NCBI GenBank assembly: GCA_024638505.1
Contig: JAHEKE010000017.1
Coordinates: forward strand, 1-64,000
Source of the DNA: Gammaproteobacteria bacterium
GTDB lineage: Bacteria; Pseudomonadota; Gammaproteobacteria; Arenicellales; JAANXG01
Length of the DNA stretch: 64,000 bases
Reading direction: 5' to 3'
The position numbers were made by a program, and so were the translations under genes. The notes beneath the pieces were generated by a model, which saw nothing but the letters and a program-made list of their open reading frames with translations, was not told the origin of the DNA and did no database searches. Below are positions 17,000-25,862 of this stretch, one piece after another; within the stretch, counting starts at the first letter, position 1, and each line of letters opens with the position of its first letter.

Positions 17000-17809
17000 T
17001 TGAAATACGTTTACCTGTCATCGCTTTTATTATCGTTTGCCACCATGTCAATGGCAGGCGAACCAGTGCAGATAGCCCAGTATCAGGCGGATGTTGACGA
17101 CGTGGTCTGGCGTGTAGGTACTGAGGCAGACAATACCCGATTCGGTGACGGAGTGACCAAACCCTGGGGGTTAAGTCAGCAACGGGCGAGCACATCGATG
17201 GAAGCAGCGGGTCAGCTTGGACGCTATCGCCTCTCTAGTATTCTCGATATTTACCAGCATCACGGATTTAGCGGCGCTGAAACTTATGATGTGGGCACTG
17301 GTTTTACCGCGGGTCCCGGTTTGTCTCTTACTCCAAACTCTATAACTCAGCTATTCGTGAGCCTGTCTCAAGAGCAAGTTCGAGACGATATCGACGCGGC
17401 TCGTTGGGGTGGTGATTCGGCTACGCAACGAACAGGTTTAAGACAAACTTGGTTTCTGGCGAGGCGCAGAGCACAGATAACGCTGGATTACGGCTTTGAG
17501 CGGGGTGATACAGAAGACATTTACGACGACCGGCGCAGCCATAGTATTGTTCTTAGCAGCAGGTTTCCTCTGTTCTGGGGCCTGAGCGCCCGCATTAATG
17601 CAGATTATGCGCATAATTCATACTTGGAATACTTGGGCATAAATGATGTGAATAGCGACAAACAGCTGTTCCAGGCTTCAATCAACCGCTCTTTTACGGA
17701 ACGATTGTACGGTGAGTTTCAGTTCTCCTATCTCAATGAGAAGTTTGACGATTCTGAACTTTCCTATCGACGCTACAGTTGGGGTTTAAATCTAAGGTAC
17801 CAATATTAA
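17000..17809 (+). CDS. Outer-membrane beta-barrel protein, unknown function
   Basis: 269 residues with a signal peptide (cleavage near MSMAG-EP) and alternating polar/hydrophobic strands to the end; the C-terminal strand closes RYSWGLNLRYQY with a terminal aromatic, as BAM substrates do. No catalytic motif is recognised. The start is TTG, fixed by AGGAGG 5 nt upstream; the ATG inside that region reads straight into a stop. It has its own promoter and stands alone. Confidence 0.75.
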   Translation: MKYVYLSSLLLSFATMSMAGEPVQIAQYQADVDDVVWRVGTEADNTRFGDGVTKPWGLSQQRASTSMEAAGQLGRYRLSSILDIYQHHGFSGAETYDVGTGFTAGPGLSLTPNSITQLFVSLSQEQVRDDIDAARWGGDSATQRTGLRQTWFLARRRAQITLDYGFERGDTEDIYDDRRSHSIVLSSRFPLFWGLSARINADYAHNSYLEYLGINDVNSDKQLFQASINRSFTERLYGEFQFSYLNEKFDDSELSYRRYSWGLNLRYQY

Positions 17810-17841
17810 TAGCTACTCGGTAGCTGTTGCCGCGATTATTT

Positions 17842-18885
17842 TCACGGTGCCGGATTAGGATGCTGTTTGTGAATGGATTCGATTGCCTTTACCACCTCTT
17901 CCGGTAATCTGAGTTTTTCGCTCTCTATATTTTTTTTTAATTGCGTAACGGTTGTACAGCCGATGATGGTGCTGGTTACGAACGGACGTTGATTAATATA
18001 AGCCAAAGCCATTTGCCCGGCATCCAATTCATATTTCTGCGCAATCTGCGCATACTTTTTCGTCGCTCTTGCTGGAATTGGATTAGTATAGCGAGTGAAG
18101 CGTTTAAATTTTGGCAGGTTCAGTCTGGCACTTTTGTCTTGCACATTAGTCAGATATTTTCCTGTCAGCACGCCAAAACCCAATGGCGAGTAAGCGAGCA
18201 GACCGACCGCGTCCCGCATTGCCATCTCTGCCAGGCCTACCTCAAATGATCTGTTTAACAAATTGTATGGATTCTGTATCGATACGATCCGATTGTGTGT
18301 CGTGGCTTGAGCTAAGTATTTTTTAACCCCCCACGGCGTCTCGTTGGAAACGCCGACGGCCCTTATTTTTCCCTCTTCGACGAGCTCGCTGAGCGCAAAC
18401 AGGGTGTCCTCTATGGCAGTCAAGCCTGTTTCAGCATGGTGCTCATAGCCCAGCTGGCCAAAGTAGTTTGTTTTTCTCTCAGGCCAATGAGTTTGGTATA
18501 GATCTATGTATTCGGTTTGCAGGCGACGCAGACTATCCTCGACGGCGGCCCGAATGTTTGCGCGATCCAGCCGTGTATTTGCGTTTCTGATGTACGGCAT
18601 CCAGTCGCTGCAGGGCCCTACTACCTTGGTAGCGATAACCAGCTCCTCTCGGCAACCGGTTTTTCTGAGCCAGTTGCCGATAATCCGTTCAGATTCGCCG
18701 TAGGTTTCCTGGCGGGACGGGACGGAGTACATTTCTGCCGTGTCGATGAAGTTGACCCCCATTTCCCGCGCCATGGCCAGCTGAGTATGGGCCTCTGACT
18801 CTGAATTCTGCTCACCCCAGGTCATCGACCCAAGGCAGATTCTACTGACGCTGATATCAGTATGGCCAAGGTTAGAGTAGTTCAT
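17842..18885 (-). CDS. tas: Tas-like NADP(H)-dependent aldo-keto reductase
   Basis: Aldo-keto reductase of the Tas/YajO type. The N-terminus ISRICLGSMTWGEQNSE is close to E. coli Tas. The catalytic tetrad is visible as Asp and Tyr in FIDTAEMYSVP, Lys in VIATKVVGP and His in YQTHWP. Later segments GVSNETPWGVKKYL and QNPYNLLNRSFEVGLAEM also fit. 347 residues, family size. The physiological substrate is unknown. It is the downstream gene of a pair with the SDR gene. Confidence 0.9.
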   Translation of the reverse strand: MNYSNLGHTDISVSRICLGSMTWGEQNSESEAHTQLAMAREMGVNFIDTAEMYSVPSRQETYGESERIIGNWLRKTGCREELVIATKVVGPCSDWMPYIRNANTRLDRANIRAAVEDSLRRLQTEYIDLYQTHWPERKTNYFGQLGYEHHAETGLTAIEDTLFALSELVEEGKIRAVGVSNETPWGVKKYLAQATTHNRIVSIQNPYNLLNRSFEVGLAEMAMRDAVGLLAYSPLGFGVLTGKYLTNVQDKSARLNLPKFKRFTRYTNPIPARATKKYAQIAQKYELDAGQMALAYINQRPFVTSTIIGCTTVTQLKKNIESEKLRLPEEVVKAIESIHKQHPNPAP

Positions 18886-18916
18886 CGCTGTGCCTCAAGT
18901 GTGGTAACGCTTTTGT

Positions 18917-19678
18917 TCAGATCCCCGCCGTATGGCCACCGTCGATGGTAAGAACAGATCCGGTGACGTAGCGCGAAGCGTGTGAACATAAATACAGAAT
19001 CGCACCATCGAGATCCTCCGCTTGACCGAACTCGCGCATAGGGATGGCCTTTTTTATGTTATCGCCCGCGCTGCTGCGCAGAAAGCCCCGGTTCATATCG
19101 GTTTCTATGTAGCCGGGAGCCACAGCATTTACCCGAACATTAAGTGGGGCAAACTCAATGGCCAATGACCGGGTCAGGTTGGTTAAGCCAGCTTTGCTTG
19201 CACAGTAGGAAGCAAGCTGTTTTGCGCCTTTAGCGCCAAGAATCGAAGAGATGTTGACAATACTGGCGCTGGCACCGTCTCGTTTTTGTCTGACGAATTC
19301 CCTGCTCATCAGCCAGGCGCCTTTTAAGTTCGTGTCTATAACTGAATCCCAATCAGCTTCGCTTTGCTCGATAGTCGGTTTGGCAATGGCGATGCCCGCG
19401 TTATTGATCAGTATGTCCGCATAAATATTCATCTTTTTGCAATAAGCAAAGCACGCGGTGACGCTCGAGTTGGACGTTACGTCCAGTTGGATAACCTCCA
19501 CCTTGGCCCCTGAGCGTTCAAGCCGCAAGCCTAGTTCCTGCAGACGGTGTAAACGCCGTGCACCCACAATTACTCTCGCGCCGGCCAGCGCCAGCACTTC
19601 GGCGAACCGCCAACCCAGACCGCTGGCTGCGCCGGTAACTATTGCGCAGCTAGCAGAAACATCGAAAAGCTTACTCAT
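18917..19678 (-). CDS. SDR family NAD(P)-dependent oxidoreductase
   Basis: Classical short-chain dehydrogenase, 253 residues. The cofactor motif is VTGAASGLG, followed by NNAG at the middle, the catalytic Ser in NISSILGA and Tyr-x3-Lys in SYCASKAG; the C-terminus GSVLTIDGGHTAGI is typical. Substrate not assignable. It is transcribed away from the TetR gene, which may regulate it and the aldo-keto reductase downstream. Confidence 0.9.
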   Translation of the reverse strand: MSKLFDVSASCAIVTGAASGLGWRFAEVLALAGARVIVGARRLHRLQELGLRLERSGAKVEVIQLDVTSNSSVTACFAYCKKMNIYADILINNAGIAIAKPTIEQSEADWDSVIDTNLKGAWLMSREFVRQKRDGASASIVNISSILGAKGAKQLASYCASKAGLTNLTRSLAIEFAPLNVRVNAVAPGYIETDMNRGFLRSSAGDNIKKAIPMREFGQAEDLDGAILYLCSHASRYVTGSVLTIDGGHTAGI

Positions 19679-19909
19679 TTTGATTCATCGATATCTCAAC
19701 GCGTCGATTGCGTATTTTCTTTAAATGGCGACTCCCCGCCGCAACGTTGGAGTTAAAATCAAAGGCTTCACCCATACTTTTAGCTTTACCTTGCAGTCCT
19801 GTACTATATTGAACGCCCCATTGTAGTGGACGGAGGTTCGGGGAGTCATTCTTTTGAAGACCGGCTTTTGTATTGGCAAAATATTTATCACTAAGATCCT
19901 GGCGTGCGC

Positions 19910-20497
19910 ATGACGCAACACCTGCGAGAGAGGATTGTGGACACGGCTCTTGATCTGGCCGAGAGCAGTTCGTGGGAGAATGTGCGGCTGCACCATATAG
20001 CTGACAAACTGCAAGCGTCTCTAGAGCAGATCCGGTGCGAGTTCAATGAAAAAGAACAAATTGTGGACGCCTGGTTCGATCGTGCCGATCAGGCTATGCT
20101 CTGCGTTGCATCCAACTTTGGGCAAGAATCTGATCCTGGGCGGCGCATTGAAGCGGCAATGTTGGCCTGGCTAGGTGAGCTGGGCAAACATCAAAAGCCG
20201 ACTCGACAAATGGTGTTCAATAAGTTTGAGTTTGGCCACATTCATTATCAGGTCGACGGCGTGATGCGGATTAGTCGTACGGTACAGTGGCTGCGCGAGA
20301 CAGCCGGATTGGAAGATACGCTGCCGTGGCGTGCTTTTTCAGAGGCCGGGCTTACTTTGGTTTTTCTGGCTACGTTTTTTTACTGGATGTTCGATGTATC
20401 GCCGGGTTATGAGGCGACGAGACGGTTTTTACACAAAAGGCTGAAATCGGCGCATCATTTGGCGGAGATCCTGCGACCGACGCGGCCCAGTGGATAA
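19910..20497 (+). CDS. TetR family transcriptional regulator
   Basis: About 195 residues with an N-terminal DNA-binding domain (LRERIVDTALDLAESSSWENVRL, then the helix-turn-helix HHIADKLQASLEQIRCEF). The C-terminal ligand domain is unassigned. It diverges from the SDR gene across 225 nt; that spacer holds an inverted pair GACTCCCC (19730-19737) and GGGGAGTC (19840-19847). The ATG at 19910 is preferred over the in-frame GTG two codons earlier. Confidence 0.85.
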   Translation: MTQHLRERIVDTALDLAESSSWENVRLHHIADKLQASLEQIRCEFNEKEQIVDAWFDRADQAMLCVASNFGQESDPGRRIEAAMLAWLGELGKHQKPTRQMVFNKFEFGHIHYQVDGVMRISRTVQWLRETAGLEDTLPWRAFSEAGLTLVFLATFFYWMFDVSPGYEATRRFLHKRLKSAHHLAEILRPTRPSG

Positions 20498-20500
20498 GCT

Positions 20501-21331
20501 TTAGGGCCGCGCGACTGCATCATGGGTGCCTTCATCTGGTTTTGATGCGGCATTCGTATCTGACAGCGAATCGATAAAATCGTATACCGCCATCCACAAT
20601 CGCTTACCTCCTTTTACAAACAGGTCATGGTGCCCCACCGAGGGTAAGTCGAGACGAATCAGCCGACTGCGCACCGCTCTTTCCAGCGTCTCGCTCATGT
20701 GAAACGGGACGATGGAATCGCGCTCGCCGTGCACCATGAGGATGGGGCAGGTTACTTTTCTTATTCGTTCCAGGTTATCAAATTGAAACGGCATGGCCTC
20801 TTCCATAAACACTTGATCCTTGGGAATTACGTGACTGACAATTTCAACCATGTCGGTCGGGGGTGAAAACAGCATTAATCCCTTAACATCACGGTGCTGG
20901 GTCAAATGTATGGCAACGGCGCTGCCGACTGACCAGCCGGAAGCGATCACCTGCAGTTGCGGATGAGTTTCGCGCAGCCAGTCATAAATGAGTTCGGCGT
21001 CGGAATAAAATGAATTCTCCTGCGGTCGTCCACGACTTGCACCATAGCCCCGGTAGTCGAACATGAGAACTGACACACCCTTTCTTCTGAGATTTTCTAC
21101 TATATACTCTGATAGACGAAGGTTTTCATTGTTGCCATAAAAATGGATGACGCAGTTGTTGTTGTTTGCATCGCCCTGCGCAAAAATTCCGGCAATCCAA
21201 TCTCCTTCATCGTCCTTAGCAGTCATCCAAACAACATCAGATTCAGGCATCTGCGGCGGTTCCCGGTAATTAAACCTGGCGCCGGGAAACGCATGCTGTT
21301 CGATTCTGCTAAGACTGGAAAAGTTTTTCAT
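20501..21331 (-). CDS. Alpha/beta hydrolase
   Basis: 276-residue serine hydrolase fold: oxyanion strand NCVIHFYGNNENL, nucleophile elbow GWSVGSAVA (GxSxG), Asp in MVHGERDSIVP and His in VGHHDLFVKGG. The order resembles the YfhR/BEM46-type hydrolases; the substrate is unknown. Its ATG overlaps the pyrD stop by 4 nt (ATGA), so it is translationally coupled to pyrD. It lacks a signal peptide. Confidence 0.88.
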   Translation of the reverse strand: MKNFSSLSRIEQHAFPGARFNYREPPQMPESDVVWMTAKDDEGDWIAGIFAQGDANNNNCVIHFYGNNENLRLSEYIVENLRRKGVSVLMFDYRGYGASRGRPQENSFYSDAELIYDWLRETHPQLQVIASGWSVGSAVAIHLTQHRDVKGLMLFSPPTDMVEIVSHVIPKDQVFMEEAMPFQFDNLERIRKVTCPILMVHGERDSIVPFHMSETLERAVRSRLIRLDLPSVGHHDLFVKGGKRLWMAVYDFIDSLSDTNAASKPDEGTHDAVARP

Positions 21332-22419
21332 TCAGTACGTACTTTCTCAACCCAGGACCCCCAGTCGTTAATGTGCATGGAATTCATGTCTTGTTCAAGC
21401 CCCGCAAGTATCTTGCTGATTACACTGGGGCCGTTATATATGAAACTCGTGTATAGCTGCACGACCTGAGCGCCGGCTTTTATTTTTTCCCTGACGTCTA
21501 TTGCGGATTCTATTCCGCCAACGCCGATAATAGGAATCTGCCCACCGAGGCTCTGCCACAGCTGGTGGATGATTTGCGTGGACTTGGATTGCAGGGGCCT
21601 GCCGCTTAACCCACCGTTTTGCGTATAAAGACCGATAGCGTTTTTCGGTCTGGACACCGTAGTGTTCGTTGCAATAATCCCATCCAGCTTGTACTGCAAT
21701 GCTGCCGCGGCGATGGTTTCTATCTCTGCGCTATCGAGGTCAGGTGATATTTTAAGAATCAGGGGAACCTGCCTCGCATGATCCGCGGCAAGCTCACCGC
21801 GCCTGGCAGCCAGCGCATCAAGAAGTTGCCCAAGATGCGCAATGTTCTGCAATTCACGCAGTCCTTCGGTGTTGGGTGAAGAAATGTTAATGGCGACATA
21901 GTCGCCCAATTCGTAAACAGCATCCAGCGCGGCTAAATAATCTGCAATAGCTTGCTGTGGCGATGTTTGCGCGTTCTTACCGATGTTTATTCCGATTATC
22001 GAGTTTGTGTAGGAACGCAACTTTTTCACGTTGTCTACGAATGGACCTAATCCGACGCTGTTAAAACCCATGCGATTAATTAAAGCTGCATCAGCTGTGA
22101 TCCTAAACAGCCGTTTCTTGGGGTTACCGGATTGGGCTTTTGGCGTGACCGTTCCAAGTTCGGTCCAGCCAAACCCAAGCGCGGCCAAGGCTGGAAAAGC
22201 TTTGCCGTTTTTATCAAAGCCCGCAGCCAGGCCCAACGGATTCGGCAGATGGAGTCCCGCAACTTGGCATGGAATTGAAGGATGTTGTTTTATGCCGTAT
22301 CTACTCAATATTCTAAGCGCCGATTTGGATCGAGAGAGTATGGCCAGTAATGCAATGATGAGATCATGGCTTCGTTCCGCTTCCAGGCGAAACAGTAAAG
22401 ATCGCATTAATCTATACAC
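21328..22419 (-). CDS. pyrD: Dihydroorotate dehydrogenase (quinone)
   Basis: Class 2, membrane-associated enzyme of pyrimidine synthesis, passing electrons to quinone. Signature segments: GLAAGFDKNGKAFPAL, GTVTPKAQSGNPKKRLFR, NRMGFNSVG, and the catalytic Ser region NISSPNTEGLRELQ; FMN-binding GVGGI near the end. The amphipathic N-terminus (MRSLLFRLEAERSHDL) marks class 2. The start is GTG at 22419 or ATG at 22407, neither with a strong ribosome site. Confidence 0.95.
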   Translation of the reverse strand: MYRLMRSLLFRLEAERSHDLIIALLAILSRSKSALRILSRYGIKQHPSIPCQVAGLHLPNPLGLAAGFDKNGKAFPALAALGFGWTELGTVTPKAQSGNPKKRLFRITADAALINRMGFNSVGLGPFVDNVKKLRSYTNSIIGINIGKNAQTSPQQAIADYLAALDAVYELGDYVAINISSPNTEGLRELQNIAHLGQLLDALAARRGELAADHARQVPLILKISPDLDSAEIETIAAAALQYKLDGIIATNTTVSRPKNAIGLYTQNGGLSGRPLQSKSTQIIHQLWQSLGGQIPIIGVGGIESAIDVREKIKAGAQVVQLYTSFIYNGPSVISKILAGLEQDMNSMHINDWGSWVEKVRTE

Positions 22420-22421
22420 TT

Positions 22422-23162
22422 TTAAAAAGTTTCATCTGGATGCAGATAGCGCCACTGGCCTGGCGCTAGCGTACCGAGTTTAATTTTGCCGATTCGAACG
22501 CGCTTCAGTCCTACGACAGGTAGTCCAACTAGTTCGCACATTCTTCTGATTTGACGTTTTCGCCCTTCAATCAGGGTCATTTTAAGTAAATTGGTCTTCA
22601 GCCTCTTCAGCATCACCGGTTTGAGTTCGCGCCCATCCAGCTGCAAGCCATGCTGCAGCTGATGCAGAGCTGTTTCGCTTACCTTGCCCTCGACTCGGAC
22701 CAGATATTCCTTTTCGATTTCAGCATCAGGAGCGATCAACTGCCGGGCGATGCGGCCGTCCTGGGTAAGCACCAGCAGGCCGTGTGAATCAATATCAAGA
22801 CGTCCCGCTGGCGCCAGGTGGTAAGCGTGACTTCGTCTGTAGCGAAAGCCGCTGCGATCCGCGCGGCTGAGGTTTGATTTGGTGATCAATGAGCTTGCAG
22901 TTGGATAGCGTCCTTCGGGTTGTCCAGAGACGTATCCCACCGGTTTGTTTAACAGAGCCGTAATCAGTTCTTGCTGTTGCCGTAGCGCCTTCTTTTCTAT
23001 GTCAATGCTGCTGGCAGGATCTACTTTTGTCCCCAATACAGAGACCGTTCTCCCGTCAACCCTCACCAGACCCTGCTCTATCCAGGTGTCTGCCTCACGA
23101 CGAGAACAGAGCCCGCGCTGCGCCATAAGACGTGACAAACGGATTTTTTGTAGCGTAGCCAA
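22422..23162 (-). CDS. 23S rRNA pseudouridine synthase, RsuA/RluB/E/F family
   Basis: An N-terminal S4 RNA-binding domain (RLSRLMAQRGLCSRREAD) and a catalytic domain with the Asp motif PAGRLDIDSHGLLVLT, plus LIEGRKRQIRRMCELVGL. 246 residues. Closest by pattern to RluF, but I cannot separate RluB, RluE and RluF from sequence alone. Starts with TTG at 23162. It lies 3 nt before pyrD, so it is probably in one operon with pyrD and the hydrolase. Confidence 0.9.
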   Translation of the reverse strand: MATLQKIRLSRLMAQRGLCSRREADTWIEQGLVRVDGRTVSVLGTKVDPASSIDIEKKALRQQQELITALLNKPVGYVSGQPEGRYPTASSLITKSNLSRADRSGFRYRRSHAYHLAPAGRLDIDSHGLLVLTQDGRIARQLIAPDAEIEKEYLVRVEGKVSETALHQLQHGLQLDGRELKPVMLKRLKTNLLKMTLIEGRKRQIRRMCELVGLPVVGLKRVRIGKIKLGTLAPGQWRYLHPDETF

Positions 23163-23168
23163 ATTGAA

Positions 23169-23690
23169 TTAACTTAAGCCAGGAGTGAACAATTCTGCTA
23201 TTTGTTCGCTTTTGTTCCAGCAGTCGGTGAATTTCTGCTGCAATATTTTACTCTGCCCCGGTGCGTACGATGCAGCTCTGGCTGGATACTTATTGCTCGC
23301 CGTCTGCTGCACAAAACAAACTTGATCGGCAACAATAAAAAATTCGATGTCAACTGACTGCTGGTCCAACATTTTATGTACTTTTACATAGGAGCTGTAA
23401 GAGCGAGCCAGATGGATAATACGCGATTGAGAGTTCTTAAAGTGAAACGTATCATCCACGATGAAACGGATCTGGTTGCGCAAGTTGCGCGTAATCAAAG
23501 CGGTAACAGCTTGCGTCAGCTTTTCGGAGGTGAAGAACTTGTGCTCCAGTCGTACCGCGCGAACGTCTATGCGATGTTCGGCCTGACTAAATATATCGCT
23601 GATTACGTGCTCGACCTGCGCTGCCGACGTCAGCAGTAAAGCTGGTGACGGCTGTCCCAACACAAAATTTTGCTCGAGGCCACCAGGCAC
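23169..23690 (-). CDS. Conserved protein next to purB (DUF7931-like)
   Basis: 173 residues, soluble, no signal peptide. It holds a strand-helix pattern VEHVISDIFSQAEHRIDVRA and RFIVDDTFHFKNSQSRIIHLAR that recalls half of a phospholipase-D-like fold, but no HKD motif. A similar gene follows purB upstream in Pseudomonas, sometimes fused to an acetyltransferase; the family name is from memory. Starts with GTG at 23690, 14 nt after purB. Function unknown. Confidence 0.65.
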   Translation of the reverse strand: MPGGLEQNFVLGQPSPALLLTSAAQVEHVISDIFSQAEHRIDVRAVRLEHKFFTSEKLTQAVTALITRNLRNQIRFIVDDTFHFKNSQSRIIHLARSYSSYVKVHKMLDQQSVDIEFFIVADQVCFVQQTASNKYPARAASYAPGQSKILQQKFTDCWNKSEQIAELFTPGLS

Positions 23691-23704
23691 AGTCGATCAG
23701 CCTT

Positions 23705-25099
23705 TCAGTTCGAGTCCTTGGCTTGTTCTGCCGCATTGCCGATATATTTGGCTGGCGTTAATTCCAGCAAAGATGATTTCGCATGGTCCGGGATATTGAG
23801 CTGGACAATAAATTTATGCAGCCTAGCGCAATCTATTTCCTCAGTGTCCCGGGTAAGAGCCTTAAGTTTCTCGTAGGGTTCTGCTACACCGTAGCGTCGC
23901 ATTACCGTTTGAATCGCCTCTGCCAGGATCGACCAGTTTTCATTCAGGTCTTGCAGTAATCTGGGGGTATTGACTCCCAGCTTGTTCACTCCCTTTAATG
24001 TAGATTGGTATGCGAGCAGACTGTAACCTAGAGCTACACCGATGTTACGCAATACGGTAGAGTCGGACAGATCTCTCTGCCATCGACTTACGGGTAGTTT
24101 ATTCGCCATGTGTTGCAACAGAGCATTGGCTAAACCGATGTTTCCCTCCGAATTCTCGAAATCAATGGGGTTCACCTTGTGCGGCATGGTAGAAGATCCG
24201 ACTTCCTCCTTTACTGCTTTCTGCCTAAAGTAACCTAGAGCAATATAACCCCATATGTCCCGGTTGAAATCAATTACTACCGTGTTAAACCGCATGATTG
24301 CGTGAAATAACTCCGCCATGTAGTCATGTGGTTCTATCTGTGTTGTATGAGGATTCCACTGCAATCCGAGTCCAGTAACAAAGTGCTTGGAAAAACTAAG
24401 CCAGTCAAGATCCGGGTAAGCAGCGATATGGGCATTGAAATTGCCGGAGGCCCCATTGAGCTTTCCCAGTATTTCGACGCTCTGTATCTGATCTACCTGC
24501 CGCTGCATGCGACTGTAAACATTGCGCATTTCCTTGCCGATTGTGCTGGGCGTTGCGGGTTGGCCGTGGGTGCGTGCAAGCATTGGCGTTTGCGCGTACT
24601 CCCTCGCCATCTGATCTATCGCTTTAATGATTGAAGACATGTTCGGCACAAGTATTTCCGCTCTAGCCTGATCCAGCATCAAGCCGTAAGCCAGGTTGTT
24701 GATGTCTTCAGAAGTGCAAGCAAAATGCAGGAATTCACTTATGCTGCTGATCTGCCGGTCGCTCTCGGTCTTTCGCTTGAGAAAATACTCAACTGCTTTA
24801 ACGTCGTGGTTTATTGTTCTTTCGATATCTTTTACCGATTGCGCATCGGCTTCGCTGAATTGTTGCCATATTTTGTGCAACCGTGCCCGCGTCTCTTCCG
24901 AAAATTCTGGTACCTCAGAGATACGGTCGTTCTGCGAAAGAGCAAGCAGCCATTCTATTTCCACGCGCAGGCGATTCCGGATCAGCCCGAATTCACTGAA
25001 AATCGGTCTGAGGGCTGCCACCTTGTCGGCGTAACGGCCGTCAAGTGGAGACAGGGCTGTGAGTTCGCTAAAACTTGAGGTGGAGGATATATTAGTCAT
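23705..25099 (-). CDS. purB: Adenylosuccinate lyase
   Basis: Cleaves SAICAR and adenylosuccinate in purine synthesis. The family signature GSSTMPHKVNPIDFENSEGN is intact, with the catalytic Ser in the flexible loop; also ERTINHDVKAVEYFLK, FACTSEDINNLAYGLML and LARTHGQPATPSTIGKE. The ATG at 25099 starts MTNISSTSSFSEL and gives 464 residues, close to E. coli; the open frame extends to a TTG at 25114. Confidence 0.97.
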   Translation of the reverse strand: MTNISSTSSFSELTALSPLDGRYADKVAALRPIFSEFGLIRNRLRVEIEWLLALSQNDRISEVPEFSEETRARLHKIWQQFSEADAQSVKDIERTINHDVKAVEYFLKRKTESDRQISSISEFLHFACTSEDINNLAYGLMLDQARAEILVPNMSSIIKAIDQMAREYAQTPMLARTHGQPATPSTIGKEMRNVYSRMQRQVDQIQSVEILGKLNGASGNFNAHIAAYPDLDWLSFSKHFVTGLGLQWNPHTTQIEPHDYMAELFHAIMRFNTVVIDFNRDIWGYIALGYFRQKAVKEEVGSSTMPHKVNPIDFENSEGNIGLANALLQHMANKLPVSRWQRDLSDSTVLRNIGVALGYSLLAYQSTLKGVNKLGVNTPRLLQDLNENWSILAEAIQTVMRRYGVAEPYEKLKALTRDTEEIDCARLHKFIVQLNIPDHAKSSLLELTPAKYIGNAAEQAKDSN

Positions 25100-25155
25100 C
25101 ACAATCAGTAACAAACAAGCTGCAGAATATTACCATAAGGCATTTACTAAAACCG

Positions 25156-25851
25156 ATGTCCGCTTTGACTTTATCAAACTCCTCTCTGATCGAACTTCGC
25201 CAAAATGTGTGCAAAGTTTTTCGGCAGGGGAGCGGTTCGCGTCCTGATGTGTTGTTGATAGAAATAAATGGTGATAAAGCGGTACTGAAAGATCATGGCG
25301 CTTGTGATCCGTGGTTCGCCCGTATATTAGGGCCGCTGCTTGCCGCGCGGGAGGCGAGGGCGCTACGCTACTTACAGGGTGTAAAAGGTGTGCCTGAATT
25401 GTTGGCGCGCCCCGATTCGAAGTCTTTGTTATTGCAGTATTTACCGGTATCGCAGCTTTCGGCTGAGGAAAATAAGAGCATAAATTGGGCAGATTTTTTT
25501 GCGCGGCTGCGAGCGCTGCTGACCGAAATGCATGAGCGTGGGGTGGCACACTGCGACCTGCGCAGCCCGTTCAACACCTTAATCGATGCCAACCAGGATC
25601 CAGTCATTGTAGATTTCGTTGCATCGGTCACAAAGGGACGGCCCTGGAATCTTCCAGCAAACTGGATTTTCAGCCGTTTCGCAGAGGCAGACCGCGCGGC
25701 ACTGATCAAGCTTAAACAAGCGGTAGCGCCGGAACTGGTCAATGCCCTGGAGTACGAACGTTTTACCAGCCGTTCAACACTAGAACGATCTGCCCGCTGG
25801 CTTGGTATGCAGGTGCGCAACCTAAGTCGTAAATTTCTCACCCGCAAGTAA
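25156..25851 (+). CDS. Protein-kinase-like (RIO/Kdo-kinase-type) protein
   Basis: 231 residues with a compact kinase pattern: a beta-3 Lys in KAVLKDHG (Lys45), a possible helix-C Glu in AAREARALRYL (Glu66), the catalytic loop GVAHCDLRSPFNTLID (His132, Asp134, Asn140) and the metal Asp in VIVDFVASV (Asp153) where DFG would be. It is most like small lipopolysaccharide-core or RIO-type kinases; the substrate is unknown. It stands alone, divergent from purB and convergent with mnmA. No signal peptide or membrane segment. Confidence 0.75.
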   Translation: MSALTLSNSSLIELRQNVCKVFRQGSGSRPDVLLIEINGDKAVLKDHGACDPWFARILGPLLAAREARALRYLQGVKGVPELLARPDSKSLLLQYLPVSQLSAEENKSINWADFFARLRALLTEMHERGVAHCDLRSPFNTLIDANQDPVIVDFVASVTKGRPWNLPANWIFSRFAEADRAALIKLKQAVAPELVNALEYERFTSRSTLERSARWLGMQVRNLSRKFLTRK

Positions 25852-25862
25852 ACGGCTGCTGT

